DNA from: Glycine soja
Taxonomy: Eukaryota > Streptophyta > Magnoliopsida > Fabales > Fabaceae
Length of the DNA stretch: 64,000 nucleotides
Reading direction: 5' to 3'
Assembly: GCF_004193775.1 (NCBI RefSeq)
Contig: NC_041019.1
Location: 33,356,827-33,420,826, forward strand
The notes below the pieces were generated by a model. It was not told the origin of the DNA and ran no database searches. It was given only the letters and a program-made list of their open reading frames with translations. Of this stretch, positions 58,168 to 64,000 are shown one piece after another (position 1 is the stretch's first letter; every line of letters starts with the position of its first letter). The position numbers and the translations under genes are program-made.

Positions 58168-58270
58168 CCGTCAGATTCTCTTGGAGCCATTTCGAGTTCT
58201 TGGGGCTAATGTGATTGTCCCACCATCATGAATACATTCTTCTAGAATCAGCATGGGACAGAGTTGCCAT
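58168..58270 (-). pseudogene. NETWORKED1-like exon 1
   Basis: From the ATG at 58270: MATLSHADSRRMYS, then TGA where the family has tryptophan, then NHISPKNSKWLQENLTG, followed by a donor GT (58167). This is the start of the NAB domain. It is separated from the other NET1 exons by the MYB fragment. The nonsense codon (TGG to TGA) would stop translation after 14 residues. Confidence 0.88.
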
Positions 58271-58274
58271 TGTA

Positions 58275-59050
58275 AATCAACACCGACACCGAGTCTTCTG
58301 ATTTTGAAGAAACTCAATCCGCAAAAATTCAATGATTTACAGCAAGAACCACGTTAACACAGTTACATAACAGATGGTATAGAGAGTCCCTCTTGCTGCT
58401 TGAAATAGTCATTGGAATAAAAAAAAAACAAAAAAGAATGCAAATGGCTCAGTTTCAGATAAATCATAGACACTTTTTTCTCATCAAAGCAAAGTAAAAA
58501 ATTTGTGTCCCTATCATGATCAATAGTGTCCAAAACAACTTTATTATACCAAAAGGCAACAACAAAAATTGAGAACTGCTTCTCAAGATTTTGAGCATTG
58601 AAAAATTTATGCCTTAATTAAGCTTACGATCCTAATATTTTTTTCTGTAATTATTTTAGTCCTTTAGTTTTTCAATGCATTCATTTTAAACACTCAATTC
58701 ATCAATTACATCAAATTTCCATAGATCATATATCCAAATCATTTTATTAAACTCCAATGTGTCCAACAGTTATTCAAATGTCTAAGAAAAATCAAACTCG
58801 ACACCTCACATCTTACTAGAAAAAAGCCAAATTGTATTTTTAACATACAGAAAAAGAGGAAATTATGAGAAGGCTAAACCTAATAAAAGCAACAAAACAA
58901 GGATTAAAACTTATTTCATATTAATTTAGGAATAGCATTGATTATTTCCCTATCAGTATATTGTTAATCCCATATAGCTTTTTCCCTTTTTTCTTTTTAT
59001 CTAATGTTTTCCTCTGAAAGCCAGTGGAAATAATAATAATAATAATTTAC
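58275..59050. other. AT-rich CACTA interior, no recognised gene
   Basis: NET1 5'-UTR-like sequence near 58270-58330, then AT-rich sequence without a supported exon. Confidence 0.5.
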
Positions 59051-60027
59051 CTAGATCTATTCCATCAGTGTTTGGAGAATCAATTGGAGCAAGAATGGTC
59101 AGCCCTTGAATTATAATGTCACTGCAGAGATAGGGGATAATAAGAATAAAAGAAAATACTGTGCATTAAGATTAATCATCAAGGCAAATGAAAATTCTTG
59201 TCAAACCTTGTGTAAATTGGATGGACAAACAAAGATAGAGAATTGATCAAAGTGAGATTAGATATCTGGATGTGATCAAAGAACATAATCTTGATCATGT
59301 AAGGCCTGGTATTTCATATTAGCACCCTTGTCCATAAGGAGCATCCCTTCCTCTGCCATATGATGGTAGCACAGGAAGTGTGGGCCACTTTGATTCATCC
59401 TGTTTATGTGGGTCCATGGTCAAAAAGCATCAACATAAAATAAATTAAAATAAAAAACTATAGATTATGATGTCAAATGCAGCTGAACTAACAGCCAAGA
59501 AATCATAGTTAGGCAAAAAGGCGAAAAGAAAGGCTAATGACTTGATGTTAGGTGACCAAATTCTAATAATGTATTGTAACAAGAAATAACTGCTATGTAT
59601 CTTTGAGTAATGTATTTTTACACTATAATAGGGTGCACATGTGTCATGCCTAGAAGATATCATATTAAACATAACATAATTGACCACGTTCTACAACGTG
59701 AAACCATGAAAGTAGTCTGATAATCTAAAAAAAAAGAGGAGGGGTGAGGGAGTAAAATACCTGAGATCCAAGAATGGTAGCTTCCTTTTGGAGAAAAAGT
59801 GTGAAATGGCTGGTGAGATTGAAACTTCCTGTTAACCATTTCCCTGGTGGCACAACAAGGAGAGCTCCACCATCAGATGCATAGTGGCTGAGATTGCTAA
59901 TAGCATATTGAAAGGCCTTTGTGTTAGATGTTTTTCCATCACTAACACCACCAAAATCAGTCAAAACTGCACTGTGTTTTCTGCAGTTGATAGCAGGGTA
60001 CTCAAAACAGTCCAATCCATTGGCCAC
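59051..60027 (-). pseudogene. Captured GH28 polygalacturonase fragment, three exons
   Basis: Right to left: exon one (about 60027-59761; YPAINCRKHSAVLTDFGGV, GGALLVVPPGKWLTGSFNLT), donor GT at 59760; exon two (59399-59207; DESKWPTLPVLPSYGRGRDAP, later a frame change and DHIQISNLTLINS, FVHPIYT); exon three (59121-59051; GLTILAPIDSPNTDGID). NTDGID is the first conserved active-site motif of GH28. Acceptor and donor dinucleotides are kept at these exon edges. Part of exon two is deleted and the other catalytic motifs (DD, GHG, RIK) are absent. Polygalacturonases cut pectin in the cell wall; this piece cannot. Confidence 0.88.
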
Positions 60028-60029
60028 TT

Positions 60030-60600
60030 TGCATTCCCTGTCCTAAAACTCAAATTATTGCATTTTTGTAGGTTTCCAATACTGCAACTGCAATTGTATC
60101 GATCACATTACCAACATTTTATGAAATTTACTAGAGAACGTTAACTGCCATTTTAAAACCTTGGAAGGTAATCAATTTATAGAAATGAATAAAGCAAAAG
60201 AGGGGTCTATGAACAAGCACAAAAACAAAAATGATAAAATCATTGAAACATATTAAGAAAAATAGAACAGAAGATTGTTTGCATGTTTAAAAAGCTCAAT
60301 GAACACACACAAAGAAAAAAAAGAATACCAAAATCGGAACACTCCATTCCAACAACACAAACCACTTCCTTCAGAATCCTCCATTATAATCATAAGAACA
60401 AATCATTTCCTTGAAAATCCTCCATTCTAATCACAACAACAAATCAGTTCCTATACAATCCTCCATTCTAATTCTAATTATAACAACTAATCATTTCCTA
60501 CAAAATCTTCAACACTGTTAACTCTAATAACACGAACCTACTTCCTCCAAACCTGAATTCACCAAAATAAATAAAAAAAATAGAAACAAACAAAGCGTTA
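60030..60600. other. CACTA interior, AT-rich, with short tandem blocks
   Basis: Around 60340-60510 a unit like CATTCTAATCACAACAACAAATCA-TTCC (shown broken here) is repeated about four times at some 60-bp spacing. No gene recognised. Confidence 0.5.
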
Positions 60601-60606
60601 CGAAAC

Positions 60607-60900
60607 CTGAAACATTGACTCGGAGCGGTCCAAGAGAGTATCGATGTAGCGGAGACCGAACCACTTCCCGAATGCGATGCTGGTTTGCACCAAGCGGCGA
60701 GCCACGAGTAGAGGCTTCCGCGAGCATACGGCTGCGATTTTTGGTATCTGGTATTCCCCCAGCGAATCCACCTTCGTCACGCTCAGCTCGAATAGGTACC
60801 CCGACTTTGCCGTGAACTCATCGTCACCGGACTCCGCGGCAGCGCATCGAAAGACGCGGCGGCTCCGACGAGGTCAAAATTGGAGATAACGGTTTGAAGC
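60607..60900 (-). pseudogene. Captured first exon, possibly of an ABC1-like kinase gene
   Basis: Minus-strand frame from about 60890 to 60607: an arginine-rich start that could be a plastid transit peptide, then SGYLFELSVTKVDSLGEYQ, RKPLLVARRLVQTSIAFGKW, and FQ before a donor GT (60606). The RKPLLVARRLVQ...LLDRSE pattern resembles the N-terminal region of plant ABC1/AarF-type proteins. This is a tentative match from memory. The GC content is higher than that of the surrounding CACTA sequence, as expected for a captured exon. The kinase domain is absent. Confidence 0.5.
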
Positions 60901-61284
60901 GAGAGAGGGGAAGGAGGGAGAGAGAGAAAGCATGGGAAGGAGTAGCATTTTTTTTCTTCGGAGTGTTGAAGTGGATTTGACTAAAATACCCGGCCCGGTC
61001 CATAATCCAAGGGCTGGTGGCCATTTTGGAGTTTGATTTCAAGATGAAATGAATATCATTGCTGAAACTAACAAGAAATTGCCATAAAAAATATTGCTAA
61101 TCTAAATTAATCCATAAAAATAATGTTAATCTAAATTAAAATTTAATATTATTAATTAATATATTTTATCTTTAAAACTTTGAACAATTATTAACTAAAA
61201 ATTAATTTAAATTAAATGGTTATTTTTTGAGATTGAGTATTTACTAAAAAAAATAAGAGACTAGTATTCAAATTTAAATCGTAA
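60901..61284. other. CACTA interior, no recognised gene
   Basis: A GA-rich stretch (60895-60930) probably belonging to the captured gene's 5' end, then AT-rich filler. Confidence 0.5.
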
Positions 61285-61660
61285 AGAGTTTTACCTACAC
61301 CACCAGTCGTAGATATATGACTTTTGAGGTTATACCTACATCAACTGATTATAGGCACATGTTCTATGAAGTTTTATCTACATCACGTAGTTGTAGGTAT
61401 AAGTTTTTTAGAATTTTGTCTACATTGTGATTTTGTAGGTAGCAATTCTTTTGAGTTTTACCTACACTAATCAATCATAGGCACAAGTTTTTTGGAGTTT
61501 TACCTACACAATGTAATTGTAGGTAGAAGTTTTTTTTTTAATTTAAATGAATTTACTTACACCAAATAATGTTTGGTACCAATAGTTGAGTTTTACCTAC
61601 ATTAGTTAGTTGTAGGTAGAAGTATTTTTGAGATTTACCTACACTAATTCATGTCTGTAG
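61285..61660. repeat. Right subterminal repeats of the CACTA element
   Basis: At least six TTTTACCTACA / TGTAGGTA pairs spaced about 40-60 bp (for example 61290, 61335, 61370, 61420, 61460, 61500, 61590), the counterpart of the left array. Confidence 0.85.
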
Positions 61661-61701
61661 GAAAAAGGCATCCGTAAGCATAGGTCATTTTTCTTGTAGT
61701 G

Positions 61702-62670
61702 ACCTTAGCTCAAACATGGGGTGTTCTTTCCTTCTCTAACCTGATTGCTACCTCCCACACATTTGATGTCACCTTAGACAGAGCCAAATTAATTTATGGC
61801 ATCATTATGAAGATGGATATGAATTTGGGGTACTAGATCTCCCTTACTGCACAACATGATACATCCAGACTTGGATTCCCTGCCTTGATCACAACTCTAT
61901 GCAAGGCTAGAGGAGTCCAATCAAATTCTAGATCCCTGAAGAACTTGAGCCCTGCCATTAACTTGGCATAAATTAAGAAGAACTGTTGGAATCTAGATGA
62001 TCCAACCGTGACATTTAGAGGGCCAAGGAAGGCCAGGGGTAAGAGATCAGAGGTCCCCACTACTTCAGCACCACTAGAGATAGAAGCTCATTCTTCTTCC
62101 ATAACTCCAATACCTCTCATTCAGACTCCATCTATTCCTCTCACATCTACTCAGATACCACTTTATGCTCCATCTCCATTCCAGCTTCCAGCTTCTTTAT
62201 TTGCATGACCATCAGACTTTGTATTTACACCACAGATGTTGCAGTCCATGCTCCAGAGCTTACACAAGGAGCAGTGCATTATCATGCAGAGCCTTCAGGG
62301 CTTGGGCTTGCCATCCATCATGAGCATGGATGAGTTTGACGAATAGGTGGCCTGGCTAGGAGCCCAACCTTCTCCTTCTGGAGGGGGTGGGGCCTCCACA
62401 GCCCAAGAGCCTGAGCCAGAGGAGCCAACAGTAGCAGAGGGGGAGGATGAGCTCACCCCTCCTGAGCCCTTTTATTTTGATGCAGGTGTACACATGGCTC
62501 AAGAGGAGGAGACTTCCACAGACCAGATCCCAGAGCCATCCCCAGTACCTATACCTGATGATGCCATACCATCTGAGCTAGAGCAGCCTATCCCTTAGGA
62601 TTCACCAGCTGCTCCGGTGTTGGATCTCAATGAGCATGCATAGGAGCAACCACAAGAGCAGGACATTTAA
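61702..62670 (+). pseudogene. Accessory ORF of the Athila-like element, 3' part
   Basis: Resumes in phase after the CACTA element: LAQTWGVLSFSNLI, then LGFPALITTLCKARGVQSNS, matching LTQIWMTLLLSNI and LGFPALITGLCQSFGVPVAP at 34072-35331. A proline/serine-rich and then acidic tail follows to the natural TAA at 62668. In-frame stops include TAG near 61831, 62344, 62596 and 62641, TGA at 62206 and one TAA near 61969. Not functional. Confidence 0.75.
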
Positions 62671-63282
62671 ATTAGTGCATTTTGAACATTTTAGTATTTT
62701 GAGTTATTTTATGATTTATGTTCAGTCATTTAAATTTCAGTGTTTCTGTTTCAGTTCTTTAAATTTCAGTTATTTAAATTTCAGTACTTTGAGTTGATTG
62801 TTTGTATAAAAGCTTGTTTGAACAGTGAACTGGTTGAAAATGATATGCAGTGGATTTTTTTGTATGAAATGAGTGTCTGCCAATGATTTGAATGAGCAAT
62901 TGTATGATTTGAGTGGATTGGAAAAATTAGAGAATTGTTTTGATCAAGCTTGCATCCATTAGAAGAGAATGAGCATGTGATTGGAATTATGACTGAAAAT
63001 GTTAGTTAGTTTGTCAGATTGATTGTGAAGGAATGCATTGACCACATGTGATTGGCATACCTCTAAAGTATGGACTGAATGTATGAAATTGAGGATGATG
63101 AAGGCCATGTTTGATTGTGATAGTCACTTAGCCAAAAAGCTGACCACGTGCTTGAATGAATTATCCCTTGCACCCAGTTTGAGCTGAATGAATTATTGAT
63201 TGATTAAACCCTAAGCCTATACAATGTTATCTCCTGCTACCTTGACTTAGGTTTTAGGAGAGCATCATCCACAGGAAGCGTG
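62671..63282 (+). other. 3' non-coding region of the Athila-like element
   Basis: T-rich, with TTTAAATTTCAGT repeated near 62725-62785. No gene and no polypurine tract or LTR start that I can fix before the insertion at 63283. Confidence 0.55.
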
Positions 63283-64000
63283 TGTCGCAACCTACCCTTC
63301 GGCGGGAGGGCGACGCGGGGCTCACGGGTGCGTCTTCCAAGAAAGGAAAATGCGCGGAGTCGCCACCAACGTTTATTTGAGGAAAACGTCGAAAAAACTG
63401 GAAAGGTGTGGTCTACGAACTTTAATCGTGAAAAGTTTGGGAGTTGTTTTTACGCACGGGGAAGGTATTAGCACCCCACAAGTCCGTCACAAAGGATGGC
63501 AGCCTTTAATCAAGCGTGCAAATATGACTTCAAAATGTTTTATTTTCCCTTTTTTATGTCTTTTTGTGTTTTTATGCTTTTTGTGTTTTTTTGTATTTTT
63601 TATCTTTTTGTGGTCAACAAGGGTGTTTCCCTCGCTCCTACGTATCCTCAATTGCGATGAGGAAATCAGACCTACATAGTTCTTTCAGAACTAAACGTTG
63701 GTTAAGTTGTTTTGATCTTTTTCTGCAAGATCGATTTTAACCGAGCAAAAGTCGTTAAAGGCGTTGGACCATTAACGATCTCTTGGGGTGGTCAACAAAA
63801 GCGGGACTTTTGCTCCTACATATCCTCAATTGCGATGAGGAAATCAGACCTACGTAATTCTTGCAAAAGCGGTAAAGTTATGGGTTGATTTTATGCTTTT
63901 GAATGGTCCATGTTAACCGATAAAAGCAAAGAGGACCGTTTAAGGCGTTGGACCTTAAAATAATTTTTTAGTGATTTTTGCAGACAAAGCTTGATTTGTG
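63283..64000 (-). repeat. Tat/Ogre-like LTR, 3' end first, running out of the window
   Basis: Starts TGTCGCAACCTACCC, the reverse complement of the LTR end GGGTAGGTTGCGACA seen at 8660, 22066 and 43026. The left neighbour is Athila sequence, not a primer site, so this should be the 3' LTR of a minus-strand element lying to the right. It carries two ACTACGTAGG hairpin blocks (about 63635-63685 and 63800-63865) and the AAGGCGTTGGACC block. The flanking 5 bp are GCGTG. Confidence 0.85.

Larger units (their letters stand above)
53674..61701. mobile_element. Non-autonomous CACTA transposon carrying fragments of at least four host genes (8.0 kb)
   Basis: The left end starts CACTACAAGAAAAATGACCT (53674); the right end is its inverted copy ending at 61701; similarity continues inward (TATxCxTACGGA). 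The 3-bp duplication ACC flanks it (53671-53673, 61702-61704). Removing it rejoins the Athila accessory frame in phase. Subterminal GTAGGTAAAA repeats lie at both ends. No transposase frame was found. The interior holds exons of NETWORKED1-like, SHAQKYF-MYB, GH28 polygalacturonase and possibly ABC1-like genes, all on the minus strand. Confidence 0.93.
47886..63282 (+). mobile_element. Athila/Calypso-like Ty3/gypsy element, pol deleted, interrupted by a CACTA transposon
   Basis: Order: 5' LTR (about 47886-48587), primer site (48597), gag-protease (48972-51173), spacer with the GGAGGCAAC motif, GCGCTAAGC-rich region (51540-53140), accessory ORF (53182-53673 and 61702-62670) and 3' non-coding sequence. 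RT, RNase H and integrase are missing between 51320 and 51340. The 3' LTR is not reached: at 63283 a Tat/Ogre LTR is inserted. The lineage call rests on the tRNA-Asp-type primer site and on gag motifs. Confidence 0.8.

Noticed and set aside
1..64000. Intact host genes, tRNA or rRNA genes, or known centromeric satellite arrays
   Set aside because: None seen; all host-like exons lie inside the CACTA element and are partial. No satellite-type monomer array of about 91-92 bp was found.

Overview
This window is plant repeat DNA. I see no intact host gene. It reads as legume heterochromatin, most likely soybean or a close Glycine relative. That guess rests on nested Ty3/gypsy elements of the Tat/Ogre-like, Athila/Calypso-like and short tRNA-Met-primed kinds, and on captured exons whose predicted proteins I recognise as legume NETWORKED1, GH28 polygalacturonase and SHAQKYF-MYB proteins. 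The organism call is inference from recalled families; no search was run.

Left and middle (1-47.9 kb). A minus-strand Tat element (host T) survives as 1896-3484 and 46997-about 47885. Two small non-autonomous gypsy elements sit in it. Element A covers 1-1895 (3' LTR 934-1895). Element B covers 3485-46996, with LTRs 3485-4337 and 46163-46996 and target duplication CATCT. A 40-kb composite (4842-44680) lies inside B. It consists of two Tat/Ogre-like half-elements facing each other, each with its 5' LTR outward (4842-6445 on + and 43026-44680 on -) and neither with a 3' LTR; they meet at about 35527. The plus half carries ORF1 (DUF7745-like), gag, protease with a G-patch, reverse transcriptase/RNase H/integrase, and an accessory ORF with its own promoter-like leader. 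Element 2 (6495-22066) is inserted 49 bp after the plus half's primer site. It is a young, complete, pol-less element with 2166-bp LTRs and target duplication TTAAG.

Right (47.9-64 kb). A decayed Athila-like element runs from about 47.89 kb past 63.28 kb. It has PBS 48597, a gag-protease frame broken almost only by TAG, no pol, a hairpin-rich GCGCTAAGC region, and an accessory ORF split by a CACTA transposon (53674-61701, target duplication ACC). The CACTA element carries exons of at least four host genes, all on the minus strand, with many splice sites preserved. From 63283 a minus-strand Tat/Ogre LTR begins and leaves the window.

Insertion order follows from the nesting: T first, then A and B, then the composite in B, then element 2 in the composite. 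LTR divergence agrees: roughly 0.4% by eye for element 2 and clearly more, with indels, for B. The most unusual signals are two tandem arrays in element 2 built of short hairpins whose stems change on both arms together, the convergent composite whose junction falls at the first hairpin unit of such an array, and the multi-gene CACTA element.
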